Assembly: GCF_014898055.3 (NCBI RefSeq)
Contig: NW_023603184.1
Span: 110,102,615 to 110,166,614, forward strand
Source of the DNA: Talpa occidentalis
Lineage: Eukaryota; Chordata; Mammalia; Eulipotyphla; Talpidae
Length of the DNA stretch: 64,000 nt
Direction of reading: 5' to 3'
Part shown: piece after piece, positions 39,999 to 51,639 of the stretch
Layout of the letters: each line of letters starts with the position of its first letter
Numbering within the stretch: position 1 is the stretch's first letter
Notes under the pieces: generated by a model
What the model saw: only the letters and a program-made list of their open reading frames with translations
What the model was told of the DNA's origin: nothing
Database searches by the model: none
Position numbers and translations under genes: made by a program

Positions 39999-40737
39999 CT
40001 ACTGAGGTTTATTTCCCTCCTTGAAAATATATTTGAAGATAAATGTATTATTTATTAATTGCAGAAAAATGAAATCTTAAGAAACAAAATATCTCTTTAT
40101 TTTACATTTTTAATATGCTAGTCAGAGTCAAGGAGACCATCAAATAGAGTTTCTGTATCTCAAAACTTCATGTTGGGATAAATAGGTAGGCTAATCTCTC
40201 TATGCAATTCTTTTAGTAAAGAAATATTTTAATAAATATTCCTACTTAGGATCCAGATATTACTTCTATGCATTTGTTACTATTGTTTGCTGTTTATTTA
40301 ACCATTGGCTAAAATAAAGATTATTCAACTCCCTGTTAACAAAATGAGAAGTGATGCTATCGCACGTCTTCTTTTTAGAATACTAAATGTCCTCTTTCCT
40401 CCAGGATAGGAGCATTGATGCATCACTTGTACCTACCACAGATATAAATTTGTAATTCCCTGCTATGAACAGATAAACACTACCATTGTTAGTGACACCA
40501 GTGCTAAGGAATTAACAGTTCTCTGAAGCATTGTAATACCTCTTCATTGTCGTCACCAAATGTGGGAGTGATCTTGTAACTAACATCATTGAGAAAGAAT
40601 ACTAGAGAAATATTATTGATATGCTGCTTATACCTTTGAAAGCAGAAATGATAAGTTAGATTAATTCAGCAGCATTTACCTCAACCAAGAACACAGACTG
40701 TAGATAAATAAGATTTTTATAAGAGCATTGTTCTTCA

Positions 40738-40795
40738 GTTTACAGTGATTTTACACTGATTCTCCTGTTTACAGTGATTTTACACTGATTCTCCT
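40738..40795. repeat. Perfect tandem duplication of a 29-bp unit
   Basis: 40738-40766 is repeated exactly at 40767-40795 (unit starts GTTTACAGTGATT). Two copies only. Confidence 0.95.
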
Positions 40796-41604
40796 GGTTC
40801 TGTTCCCAAAGAATCTTTCATAATAAATCGTAGAGTGTCCTAAAATAAATACCTGATATGGATGAAAATAGTAATTCTATGTTCTTCTTTAATTCTGTTG
40901 TAATAAAAAAGAAAATTTTATTCCCCTTAAATTTACCACTTTTTTATTCTATTTGGATTAAAATTAATTTAACTAACAATTACTCTAACTGTAAGGTACT
41001 TTTTTTTTTTTAAACAGTGGATTTCTATTTCTGTACTATTATCAACAAATAAGTAGTCTATTTTTATTTTTCAATTTGTTAAATGCTACTAAATTCTCAA
41101 ACTAATTGCTGGTTATGTAATTTAACTCTTAAATGATGATAAGAAAGCTTGAGACAGTTTTATATAACACTAGTGAAAGAATAAGAGCAACTGCTAAAAG
41201 AATGATAAACAAAAGAAAAGATAGCATGCATTCAAATTCTTAGTGAATATTAAGAAATGGGATGGTCTGGCAAAAGTTTTAATATTTTAGTTATTTTAAT
41301 TCCAATTCCAAATTATACCTAACCAATGGGTGTCGATAAAAAGAAGAGATGCCTGATAATTCATGCCTACTGATCCTCAAAAGCAATGGGGAAGACGGGA
41401 GCTTGGTTTTGTACAGTGTCATAAAAAATTAGCTTCAATTGTTCCCCTTTTATAAAATTAATGCTTATCACTTTCAGGGGACTGAGACTCATTAGTGGTT
41501 CTCTCCAATCTCAACTGACCTGATTTGTAGAGTAGTAGTTAAAGCAACAGGCTTTGCCATCAGAGTTGATTCCCTTAAATGTCAATATTTACTGTGGATC
41601 TCTT

Positions 41605-41860
41605 AGAGTTTCTAAGCACCAGAGAAACAACAACAAATAAAAGAGTATTCTTGTGAAGCCCATATTCTATGGGAGATGTTAGATAGTTTTAAAATGAACT
41701 AAATAAATCACAAGATAACATCAGACAAATGCACGCTCTGTGAAGGAAGAAAGGCAATGTAACAGTGGTATATTAAAGGTAATCACTACTTTTAATGGAG
41801 ATCTGAAAAGTGTCGTTAAGGAAGTGGCTTTTGAACTAGTCTGAATGAAGAAAGGAAACT
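41605..41860 (-). mobile_element. L2 LINE fragment
   Basis: Minus-oriented L2 3' part, recognised from the storage-and-increase pattern of the L2 end (CATATTCTATGGGAGATG; later AGTGGCTTTTGAACTAGTC). Weak but consistent match. Confidence 0.5.
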
Positions 41861-42202
41861 GATAATTCAAGTATATAGAAAGCCCAGTTTCCTCCAGTTT
41901 GTCACCTGTAAAAGAGGCCACAGGACTGCTTAGATGATGAAATATACGAATGAATGAAAAGTACTTAACAATGACCTAGTAATGTGTGAGGCCATCTTTC
42001 TGGATGTCTGTCCTTAACACATCAAAGTCTAAAAAGCAGGATTTGCATTTAATCCCAAAAGCAAAGTAAGTGATCAAGTTACCTCATATATGTGAGACTG
42101 AATTTATTCTCTTGTCTTTAGATGTCATTTCACAAGAAGAACAATCTCTTTGTCATTTTTTTTTTAATGTTTGGTCTTCACTTTATAAAGATATATCCTG
42201 AC

Positions 42203-42546
42203 AAAGAAAGCAGAGACAGGGCCTCCCCGGTGGCGCAGCGGTTGAGCGCTGGGTTGCGAAGCTGCCCGCAGCCTCTGCAGTGCTGGTTCGATCCCCGGCT
42301 GCTCCCCGGCCACCGGAGGAGTGTCCCACATGGTGCGCAGACCTCTCCTGCCGCCCGCTGCTCCCCTCAGCAGTGTGTTTCGTCAGTCTGCCTGTTCTGT
42401 TCCCTGCTCTGGCTCTGGTGAATTTTCTCACCCTTCCACGCTTCTGACTGTACCCAGTGCATGTATAAACAAACAAACAAATAAATAAATAAATAAATAA
42501 AACATGCCTCTATTAAAAAAAAAAAAAAGAAAAGAAAGCAGAGACA
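42203..42546 (+). mobile_element. tRNA SINE, full length, with extended tail tag
   Basis: Head at 42219; box A-like TGGCGCAGCGG and box B GGTTCGATCCC (42285-42295) are intact. Target duplication AAAGAAAGCAGAGACA, perfect at 42203-42218 and 42531-42546. The tail is (AAACA)n(AAATA)n followed by AAAACATGCCTCTAT (42499-42513) and an A-run. Confidence 0.9.
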
Positions 42547-45500
42547 AATGTGATATAAAATGTTTTGCCCACCCTGTTCACATAGTGGCAGGGCTGATAT
42601 CAGGACACTTACCTCCTCTGCCATCCCTAAAATATTCTCTGTTCTCATCAGACATCAGAATTTAGAGTGTTCCTCACTAGGACCATCACAGAGGCTGGCT
42701 TCTTGTTGCCTTGGCTCAAGTAGGCTCTGTGCTCCCTTATTTACTTGACTTTTTCCCCACATCCAAAGACCCCTTTTTATGGCCTGTCCCCCTTGCTACA
42801 TTTAGGCTTGTAACACACACATCTCAGAGAGCTCTTGGGATTTTTTTCAGAAATGGAATTGAATGCTAAGGAACCCACTCTCCAATTTTTCTTCTCCACC
42901 ATCTTCCTCTCAGCACAACCCTTTGCACTGATCACTAGCCATTATGGAAGAGGGACCTGGGGAACATGAGAAGGGTGGCGCTTTATCCAAAGTTCTCTGA
43001 AACAATCACTGAATCTTCCAGGCTTTGGGGTGAAACATTTGGATTTCATCTTCGAGGTCCTCCATGTCTACACACATCCTGCAAGCCTATTGTTTTCTTT
43101 TGCCATGTGAGCTGTGCCTGGCTGGCTTGGGAGACCACGAGGGAGTGGGTTCCACTTCCATGGCTGCTTTCTCTTTCTGGGGAAGCCAGAGAACTTTCTG
43201 CACTTTTTCCCAGATAGAGTAATTTTGGCACATTCACTAAAAGCCCACTTCTTGAGGTGGTACCTTGTGATCAATGCTTCTTCTATCACAGTCCTAATGA
43301 CCAGTGCTTTAGTCACTGATCCCAGTTCAGTACCCATTCTCTCTTAATCAGTTAGTTCTTCTGCTTCATTTGGGGCCAGTTGACCTCCTGCCTCCCCCCA
43401 CCCCACCTTCCCAGTTCCCATGGCTGTGTGCTAAGACTCTCAAATCCATCCTTTTGTATTACTCCATACCTCAGGATCTGTAAAGATGATTATTATCACT
43501 ATCTACCCCTAAATTAACTGGACAAATAGCATAATAAGGTTTCAACGGCCAAATCTACATTTAATATATCTGAAGATTTAGTCCAGTATTAACATAATAC
43601 TCTGCATTTTAAGGTCTTCAAAAATTAGCAATTTAAACAGAAGTCCCAGGAGGTTGCAGCCCTGTCTTGTTGATGCCACTGGTTTGGTTACACAGCTAAT
43701 TCCATCAGAGCCAAGTGCTAGCGTGTGTGAAGAGAGTGCATGAGTCAATTGCCAGCACAGAATTCTTCCTGACATAGGAAGGCAGATGATCTCAACTTCT
43801 GAGTGCATACAGTGCAGATTTCTAGTTGAATGGTTCTTGACAATAGTGTCCTCTGAAACATAATGCCTGGCCAGAAGCCAATGATTATGCCACCATACAA
43901 ATCACTGTGCATCTGAGGCCAGAATGCCTCCATGCAATGCCCCCAACAAGAGTGCTCAGTCCTGGTGTTCCACAAGATGTTGCATTGGCTCTTTTATTCT
44001 TTATCAGACCCCAGAATTACAGATTTTATTTAGATAATTTCAGGAAATAGTGGTGGTGCAGGAAGAGAAAAAGAGAAGAAATGAAATTTTAGTGTCATTC
44101 AAGAACAACTATACGTTCTTATGAGTCCCATTTTGACAAAACCCGCTTATGTTTTCAAGCCTAGTTTTATTAATTGTTTAATAGATATTTTCACTTTAAA
44201 TCTCTGTTTAATTGTAGAACAAAAACAGCTTGGTTCAAACTGTTAGCTAATGAACCATATATCATTTTAGTAATTGCTAGCTTCTTTCAGAAACTCATTA
44301 ATTTTGTAAGAATTATAGACTTTCAAATGTGAAAAACAAAGGGAGTATTTTAGGATTAATAAATTAGAACACATAGTTTGTTTCAAATGTTATTTTTCTA
44401 TAACATATCATAAAGGTAAAATTAGAACATTCTTAAGATATTATAAACTTCCATTTTAAATTGCATTTAATTGTCTTTTGGGGGATTTAAAGTAGATTAT
44501 ATTGCATAAATACAATTGTTGAAATAAATGAAGTCTAAGTTACACAATGTTCAAAAGGAAATATGTACCAGTTAAAATATCAAGCCAAATTTCATCTCCA
44601 ACAATGAAATTATCTGCTGATCTTAAACACCGGTCTTTACCTGGAAGTACCTTCAGAATATTTTCATTTTAAATAAGTAAATTTTAGCATCTTCTTTGAT
44701 AAACAATTGCTCAAGACCAAGGAACACTCAGCTCTATATATTACTCATAACAAGTCATATGAAACAACACTAAAAAATATTTTTTTTCTAATGAAGCCAA
44801 ATTTGCCAGTGTTTCTTCTTTATGCTTGCAATTAGTAAGACATTTTTTCTCTTACCTGCTAGATATAGGCATTAGTCAATCATAAAAATTGTAAGTCTCT
44901 TTTAAATATGGGTAGTATTCCAAAAGAAAAGAAAAAGATGATTGAAAAGATTCTTATGGTTTGAAAATGCCTTCCAAATATTCATTAAACATTTAAGTGA
45001 GTAAATTTGTAGAATATGTTTCTGACATTGGCACTGGTTCTGTGGTATTTCTCTGATCAGATGGAAGTGCTGTGTGTTATGCAGAGTGCATTCAGTTCAT
45101 TCATGCATAAACAATATCATTTTCATAAATTAAAACCTCCCCTGCAGAAGGAACATCTGTGCCTGCCTTTGAATAAAAGATGGTGGCATGTGAGTTACTC
45201 CTTGACTGACTGAAAGAATCCTTGTGTTTTAGAATGAATATAGGCAAAAATGAAAAATATCTAACTTGCAGTCTTCATTTCTACCTTACATAAAATATCC
45301 ACAGTATAGGTTTCCCTGCTTGTTGTTTTAAAGGCTAGAATTCTTATAATATCACAGTTTTATTATCTCTCCTGTCCACTACAGCAACAGTTTTTTGTTT
45401 GCCTGGATAGATATAATTTTAATTACAGGAGAAATTGAGCTGTTGTATTGACCATACCAGATATGAATACTCACTTCATGATGTGCGGGAGAAGACAGGC

Positions 45501-46924
45501 AGTGTTCAGATATCATGTCAGCATTATATCTCTTAAAGTAAGAACAGTGAGAACAGTCCAGGATGTAGGAAGCAACAGCTTGATTCTAAAATAACAACTC
45601 TGATTCACTTGGAATGATATTATTGCATTTTGGATAAAGTTTGGACTAACTTAAAAGTATTTCTGTCATGTGATGACGGCTGATGGAAAACATGCTAAAA
45701 TGATATATTTAAAATTGCACTCAAACATTGTTTTAATGTTGAAATATTCCTTACTGCTACTGTCACAGCTTGACGTTGCCCCATTGGCAATGTTATTAGT
45801 ATGGCTAATTGTTCCCATCCATTAGATTACTCACATTTTTCTGGAGCAGCTTGCTAAATGAGGTCAGCTTTCTGGAACCCCTAAATCACCAATGAGAAGG
45901 AGATTAAAGGAACAAGCTTGGGAAAAGGGTAGTCATCCAATGTGGCATCCAAATCAGAGGAGGAACAATGGAGTTACTAATGACAGTAATCAGAGCACCA
46001 CAGTAGAGCCAGGGCACAAGTGCCAAAACGTTATTCCCTAGGAATCACTCCTGTCAGTCAATATATCTAGAGGAAGAGTAATGCCAAACTTATTTTAGTG
46101 GACTTAACAATGGACAGAATCATCTATAAGTTTTTCCAGTGAGTTCTGTCTATGATAAAACATAATAGTGCTCCAAAGGGAGAGGAGAATTAGTTATACG
46201 TTTCTAAAATATATTTTAGTGCAAATAATATGTTTTTGAGTACAAATAATTCATTACTGTCTTTTCCTAGAAAATTTATTGAAATCATCACAAGACATTT
46301 ATGGAACAATTATAAAACGTCACTTCTTGTACTCTCTAAATTAATTAAGCCATTTCCCCCTGGAATTTTCTAAAGGTATATAACTTTCTCTTTGGAATAG
46401 TACTTGCTTGTAATATAGAGAACATTTCAGTTCAGGAAAATGTACAAATTTCAAATAGAACAAAGAACCAAGAAAGTGGTAACATTTTTATATGTTTTTA
46501 AATGTGTAAACAAACTAAGCTAGGGTATTTGAGTCTTGCTTGTTAATAATTAACTAAATCTCTTCTCCTAAAAAAAAAAAAAAAAAAAAAAACCTCACAA
46601 AGTCATTTTAAAAAATAGAAGCCAAAGGGCTGAAGGTGAAAACACTTAAAACAAAAATTTAAAAAAAATACAAGTGTTTGTTGTGGCTCATTCCAGCCTC
46701 AAATTTAAGAAATAAAATATTAGTGATATCCTTTTATTATCTCCAAAAAGCTGGTGGTTCCCTAAGCAAGATAAAGAGAGTAGAGAGCACAGTAAAGCAA
46801 AATTCTGTGTTTTATTAGATTCTGCAAATAGGGTTAGTATTTTTTCAACCCAGGAATTCAGCAAATATTTTGCCCAGAAATTACTAATATTTCAAAAAAT
46901 TACTTTAAAAAGAAATTCAACAAT
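42547..46924. other. Intergenic region 3' of NEUROD1
   Basis: No gene and few repeats for 4.4 kb, with small frames only. Low repeat load next to a developmental gene can mark regulatory DNA; the block at 45750-45850 (CCCCATTGGCAATG and AT-rich homeodomain-like words) is one candidate. Confidence 0.5.
46570..46592. repeat. Poly(A) run
   Basis: A-run of about 23 downstream of the NEUROD1 poly(A) site, with no recognised element beside it. Confidence 0.85.
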
Positions 46925-48222
46925 TGCTCAGATTTTCATGACTATTTTATTGCAACTGGATGAGTGTTTTCTAAATTGTGCATTACACCATAATATACAG
47001 GATTACAAACAAGATTACAGTACAGATCGATTCCAGTGGTACCAGCATCACATCTCAAACAGCACTTATTCTGGACTGCATTTTACATGCAATAGCTATT
47101 GTTCTAATTATGAATTAAATGGTTTGAATTTATTTAAGCTACCGTACTAATTGACTACAATAGGTATAAATCCCCACATTAACAACCTGATTAGATTTAG
47201 GCTCAGATTCATTACATGAATATATGACAGACCACCATTTGTGTGACTATGTATAAAATCATGCATTTATATTTTCTGGAAACATCAATAGCTTCAGATT
47301 CTCTGTGAAATCATGGAATGCAAGGAAGTAAAAGACTAAAAAGAAACAGTGCAAATTGTATGTGATAGTCAAGCAGCTTTTGATTTAAAGAAGGGTATGT
47401 TGGCATTTGTTTATAATATGTATGTACAAGCTTGTGCAAGTAATGTATTGAATTGATATGTTTTGATAGGGAATACATCTCTTTTTTTCATCCTCTTGAG
47501 AGTTATGGATCTGGTTTTCATTTTAAGGAGAGGGAAAGCCTTTAAAGTGAAATGAATTACTCAAATTGTGCAATTTGTTTTACATTTAGAGAGGAAAGAA
47601 GTGCTAAGGCAACACAATAACTTTCTAAGCACTTTTCTGCTGGTTTAAATTAGTTAAATTATTTTGTATAAATTAGATATAATTCTACTTTTCTGATATG
47701 TATAAAAATTGATGAAGCTGCATGGTTTTAAAATAGGAAATCCACATTATAAAAAGTCATTAGAAATTCTGTACAAAATCACAACAAAATAATTCAGCAT
47801 GGGAAAGGTAACAAGTAGTAAAATGCTGGTTGAAAAATATATATTTATATATATTTTTAATTGGCCCATTACTAGTTTAAAAATTGCATAGATCCTAATT
47901 ATTGCTTGTGATTTTGTTATCCCGATCAGATAATTAATATGATCTGAATACAGCTACACCAAATTTGTGGTGCTTTTTTTTTTTTTAACTTTACTGTATT
48001 GTTTTTAAAATAGAAGAGCTATAGAAAATAACACATAAGGTGAACAGGAACTTTGATCCCCTGTTTCTTCCAAAGGCAGTAACAACAATAAATACATATA
48101 TCACTTGAAGCTTGGAGTATTTGCACTTTGCAGCAGTAGTACCCAAAGGGCTGCCTTTTGTAAACACGACAGTCACTGTAAGCACAGTGGGTTTGTTTCC
48201 CGGGGATAGTGAAACTGACGTG
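46925..48222 (-). other. NEUROD1: NEUROD1 3' UTR
   Basis: About 1.3 kb from the TAG stop to the likely cleavage site, matching the known mRNA length of roughly 2.5 kb. It is AU-rich and free of recognisable transposons. It contains a TGTTTACA word (48166-48159, minus) that fits a miR-30 seed match, an 11-bp AU stem-loop at 47833-47858, a run of A in the mRNA at 47974-47986, and two AATAAA signals. Confidence 0.8.
46946..46951 (-). terminator. NEUROD1 main poly(A) signal
   Basis: AATAAA on the minus strand (context GCAATAAAATAG), about 1.27 kb past the stop. The transcript-downstream flank (46900-46930) is U-rich, as expected past a cleavage site. A second AATAAA at 47129-47134 could give a shorter alternative 3' end, but its flank is less U-rich. 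Confidence 0.7.
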
Positions 48223-49293
48223 CTAATCGTGAAAGATGGCATTGAGCTGGGCACTCATGACTCGCTCATGATGTGAATGGCTATCAAAGGACATAATATT
48301 GTCTATAGGGATCTCGCAGCGAGGGGCAGCAGCGCCCGAGAAGATTGATCCGTGGCTTTGGGCCCCTGCCAGGGTCGCTGCAGGATAGTGCATGGTAAAG
48401 GCATAATTTTTCTCAAAGTCGGCGGACGGTTCGTGTTTGAAAGAGAAGTTGCCATTGATGCTGAGCGGCGGACTGAGGGGTCCATCAAAGGAAGGGCTGG
48501 TGCAATCAGTCAGGGGGCTTTCAAAGAAGGGCTCCAGCGCAGCGCTGTAGGCGTGTGGCGGAGGCTTGACATGGAAGACGTGGGAGCTGTCCATGGTACC
48601 ATAGGGCGGGCTGGGCAGCCCCGGCGACTGGTAGGAGTAGGGGTGCACAGGGAAGGAAGCGCTGGCGGTCGGCAGGTGCGGGGGCATGTCCTGATTCTGT
48701 TCAGGCAGAAAAGTCCGAGGATTGAGCTGCAGACAGCCCGCAACCAGATTGGTGGTGGGCTGAGATAAGCCCTTGCAGAGCGTCTGTACGAAGGAGACCA
48801 GATCAGGGCTTTTACCAGAACGGAGAATCTCCGACAGAGCCCAGATGTAGTTCTTGGCCAAGCGCAGCGTCTCGATTTTTGACAGCTTCTGTGTCTTTGA
48901 ATAGCAGGGCACCACCTTGCGCAGGTTGTCCAGCGCCGCGTTCAGCCCGTGCATGCGATTCCGCTCCCGGGCGTTGGCCTTCATGCGCCTCAGCTTAAAG
49001 CGCTCCAGGCGCGCCTTGGTCATCTTCTTCTTCTTGGGACCGCGTCTCTTGGGCTTTTGATCGTCCTCCTCTTCCTCCTCTTCTTCTTCCTCCTCCAAGT
49101 CCTCATCTTCCTCCTCTTCTTCTCCCGCGTTCCTCAGCGAGTCCTCTTCTGCGTTCATGGCTTCGAGGTCGTCTTCCTTCTTGTCTGCCTCGTGCTCCTC
49201 GTCCTGAGAACTGAGACACTCATCTGTCCAGCTTGGAGGACCCTGGGACTGAGGCTCGCCCATCAGCCCGCTCTCGCTGTAGGATTTGGTCAT
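48223..49293 (-). CDS. NEUROD1: Neurogenic differentiation factor 1 (bHLH transcription factor), complete coding sequence in exon 2
   Basis: Encodes 356 residues, the usual NEUROD1 length. In order: N-terminal Ser/Glu-rich segment; acidic run (about 58-78, nearly all Glu/Asp); basic nuclear-localisation-like stretch (80-90, [11 protein letters not shown]); basic region with [10 protein letters not shown] (107-116), two helices and loop to about 153; then the Neuro_bHLH and Pro/Ser-rich activation region ending in AIFHD. Arg111, whose loss in human causes MODY6, is present. The protein pairs with E proteins (TCF3/TCF4/TCF12), binds CANNTG E-boxes in the nucleus and activates neuronal, retinal, enteroendocrine and islet genes such as insulin. 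The start at 49293 follows the splice acceptor by 11 bases. An in-frame ATG 29 codons upstream (49380) lies in the intron and is not used. The coding region is intact, and compared with the human protein from memory it differs at only a few sites, mostly N-terminal. Identification is essentially certain. Confidence 0.99.
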   Translation of the reverse strand: MTKSYSESGLMGEPQSQGPPSWTDECLSSQDEEHEADKKEDDLEAMNAEEDSLRNAGEEEEEDEDLEEEEEEEEEEDDQKPKRRGPKKKKMTKARLERFKLRRMKANARERNRMHGLNAALDNLRKVVPCYSKTQKLSKIETLRLAKNYIWALSEILRSGKSPDLVSFVQTLCKGLSQPTTNLVAGCLQLNPRTFLPEQNQDMPPHLPTASASFPVHPYSYQSPGLPSPPYGTMDSSHVFHVKPPPHAYSAALEPFFESPLTDCTSPSFDGPLSPPLSINGNFSFKHEPSADFEKNYAFTMHYPAATLAGAQSHGSIFSGAAAPRCEIPIDNIMSFDSHSHHERVMSAQLNAIFHD

Positions 49294-49304
49294 GTTTCTG
49301 TTCC

Positions 49305-50880
49305 CTACATTCGACAGGGGAGAAAGGGAAGCAGAAAGAAAAGGAGAAAACGCCACATCCAGAACTACATGCGCTTTCATCTCCCACTCTCTAGCCCTGC
49401 AGAAGCGCGCGTGTAGAGAAGTACCAGCTTTTTGGAAAGTGGATGCCCCGAAAGAAAAGTTAAATGCAGTGTTTTATAATGGTGTGTGTGAGCCCCGCTG
49501 GCACGGAGGAGACAGAAAGGGCTGGGGCGAAGGAGAGAGTGAATGTGTGTATCTCTGCATTCATGTATGTATGTATGTAAGTTTTCTAGTGAGTCACTTG
49601 AGTGTGTTTACAGTGATCGCCCAGCAGGATAACATGTGTAAAAATCAGTGTACATTTTGGCGACGGCATGTTTATCCGCATGTAAATCAAAGTCACTCAC
49701 AACGCCACAAAAACTATGAGTTAAAAAATCAAAATTCTGTTCCCACGTCTGTGTCCTCCTGGCTTCTTGGTACTTAGCGATTTAAGTGGAAGAGACATTA
49801 TGTAATTTACTAACTCTGCTGTGATTTTTAAGAAGATTATACTGAAGCACGATTGAAGAGCAAATCCATGAAGGAGGAAAAGTATCTTCTAGCAAATTAT
49901 TTCAGCATCAACGAAACATTTGGCAAGAAAAGTGAGCAGAGATCTTCCACTTCACCCTCACCTTTCTTTACTCGCTTCCCACCCCCTGGCCCTCTGCTGA
50001 ATTTCCACGTTGCATAAAAGCCCTCGCTGCGTGGCCAGGACTGGGGCGCGGCGCAGAGCGCTCTCCCACGCGCCTGGGATCAGGTGCGGAAGGCTCCTGT
50101 CTAATAAACAGCCCATTGAAAGGGCCGCCCGTTCTTTATTGGGGCTTTTCAAAGTTCGCCTCAAATCCCCCTTTAAAAGATTGAGTAATTATAATGGTCA
50201 ACGATTGGCAATGGCGAAGTTGCCGCTTCTAGTAAGTAAAATAATAAGCCTTCAGTAAAACAACTGAGTTTTTAGTTCCTACAGTGGCTTGGGAGGACTT
50301 GGCCGACTCTGGAGCAGTAACAGGTAGCAGGAGTAAGTCCTCCCTTACTCTAAATCCCCTCCCTCCTTAACGAGACTAGCTCTAAACTAGAGTTAATTTC
50401 CAGCGTGTGTATACTGCAATTACCAGGGTCCTTTTCATTCACTGAAAAAAATAACTTGGCACTCTGAATGTGCATAAGATACATGTACATAAAATAAATG
50501 TTGGTTACACAGGCTACCCCTACTCCCCAACACACACGCACCTCTTTACTGAAAGAAGTGAGAAAGTGAAGTATTTGCTTTCGCGACTTTGAAATTACCA
50601 CTATAAAATAATGTTACTTTGAATTATAAAAAAATCAATCCAAAGATGTTCCTATACTTCCCCAAGTTAATAATAATAAAAAAATACATTTAAAAAACTG
50701 CAGTGAAAACTTGAGTGGCGGGAGTCAATAGATGTGCGTACTTGCCTGCAATTATGGGGAGAAATGCCTGTCTCCACAGACACACACGCTCACAACGCAC
50801 TCATACAGGATACGTTGGCAATTCGGGTCTTCAATTAACTGCTTTTATTTCTGAGCAAAAAATAAAAGAACTGTAATTAC
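49305..50880 (-). other. NEUROD1: NEUROD1 intron 1
   Basis: Bounded by GT (50880-50879) and AG (49306-49305) on the minus strand. No interspersed repeat is visible in it, which is unusual in this repeat-rich window and suggests constraint. A segment at about 50100-50225 is rich in AT-type sites (a CTTTGAA TCF/LEF-like core on the minus strand and TAATTA-like words) and could be regulatory. Confidence 0.85.
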
Positions 50881-50971
50881 CTGTAGCTGTTAATATGTCC
50901 TGTACAGTGATGGTCTCATAACCCTGGGGTCTCCGGACGCCGTGCCTTTCTGCGTGGGGCGAATTCCTCGT
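50881..50971 (-). other. NEUROD1: NEUROD1 exon 1 (5' UTR, non-coding apart from a uORF)
   Basis: The exon ends at 50881 in CAG|GTAATT, a good splice donor. The 5' end at about 50971 is inferred from the TATA box 25-31 bases upstream and is good to only a few bases. The matching acceptor is at 49305/49304: a pyrimidine-rich tract, then TGTAG|GGAACAGAAAC before the ATG. This leaves an intron of 1576 bp, close to the known NEUROD1 gene structure (non-coding exon 1, whole coding sequence in exon 2). Confidence 0.85.
50890..50919 (-). CDS. Nine-codon upstream ORF in the NEUROD1 5' UTR
   Basis: ATG at 50919 begins a nine-codon frame that translates as MRPSLYRTY and stops with TAA at 50892-50890, just before the exon 1 donor. 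It lies wholly inside the predicted exon 1, so every transcript from the TATA promoter would carry it ahead of the main start. From memory, the human 5' UTR carries a uORF of the same length with a related peptide. No peptide function is claimed; a translation-damping role is inference. Confidence 0.5.
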   Translation of the reverse strand: MRPSLYRTY

Positions 50972-50995
50972 GTCCGAGAGGCGCGGGCGCTCAGG

Positions 50996-51003
50996 TTATA
51001 TAG
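50996..51003 (-). promoter_or_regulatory. NEUROD1 TATA box
   Basis: Reads CTATATAA on the minus strand, 115-122 bases upstream of the exon 1 donor and in a GC-rich flank. Its spacing sets the start site near 50971. NEUROD1 is known as a TATA-containing gene, and no competing TATA is seen nearby on this strand. Confidence 0.85.
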
Positions 51004-51232
51004 CCGAGTTGGGGATGCTGAGCGCGGGCGGGGCGCGGAGCGGAGAGGCAAGCAGGTCCCCACACCCCGCGTCTGCGCAGGCGTCTAGGCGGTGCTCTCC
51101 CTTCAAACTCCCCCCTCCAGCCCCCACAGCCCCCGCCCCTTCAGCCTAGCTCCTCTCCCACCCTTCTCCGACTCCTGCTCCCCTATCCCCCACCCCTACC
51201 TCCGCCCCTTCTTCTTCCTCCCCGGCATGCGC

Positions 51233-51345
51233 CATATGGTCTTCCCGGTCCAGCCAAGAGCCGGGAACCACGTGACCTGCCCATTTGTATGCCGCGGAGC
51301 GCTCCATTCCGGCCCCTTTGTGGCCAGAAGAAAGTGGCCCATCTG
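51233..51345 (-). promoter_or_regulatory. NEUROD1 upstream E-box cluster
   Basis: Four CANNTG words lie within 113 bp, about 260-375 bp upstream of the inferred start: CATATG (51233-51238), CACGTG (51269-51274), CATTTG (51282-51287) and CATCTG (51340-51345, CAGATG on the other strand). NEUROD1 is known to be driven by neurogenins and by itself through promoter E-boxes. The CAGATG-type site fits that class best and CACGTG fits USF/MYC-type factors better. Which ones are used cannot be told from sequence. Confidence 0.55.
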
Positions 51346-51639
51346 TCGCCAGTTAGAGACTATGCGGACCTGTTTTTACCCGCAGGAGAGATTAACCCTT
51401 TCAGGCGGCAGAAGGGGAGAGGGGGTAGCGGGGGAGGGGAAAAGGATTTGAGAGAAAGGAGCGGGAAAGCTAACATTGCCCGGGTTCAGATTAGAGAATT
51501 GCTGGCATTAGGGCGGGCAATGGTGTAAAGGTGAAAGAGGCGGAAACGGGGAGACTGAGATGCGCAATGAAGCGTCCAGGCACCTTTCGATCCCTCCCGG
51601 ACGCCAGGACGACCTGCTCTCTCTGCGTGTGGATCTCTT

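Larger units (their letters stand above)
38716..42202. other. Intergenic, mostly unassigned
   Basis: Holds an MLT1-like end (39835), the 29-bp tandem (40738) and an L2 piece (41605). The rest, including the A/G-rich stretch at 39655-39715, is unassigned; no gene seen. Confidence 0.6.

Noticed and set aside
42250..42320. tRNA gene
   Set aside because: Box A and box B are present, but the sequence is the head of a SINE with target duplications and does not close a full cloverleaf.
49294..49380. Extended NEUROD1 start 29 codons upstream
   Set aside because: The extra codons lie beyond the splice acceptor at 49305, and the protein from 49293 has the standard 356 residues.
48352..49416. Plus-strand frames of 138 and 155 codons across NEUROD1
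   Set aside because: They are antisense shadows of the NEUROD1 coding exon; the Leu/Phe-rich stretch is the complement of the poly-Glu run.
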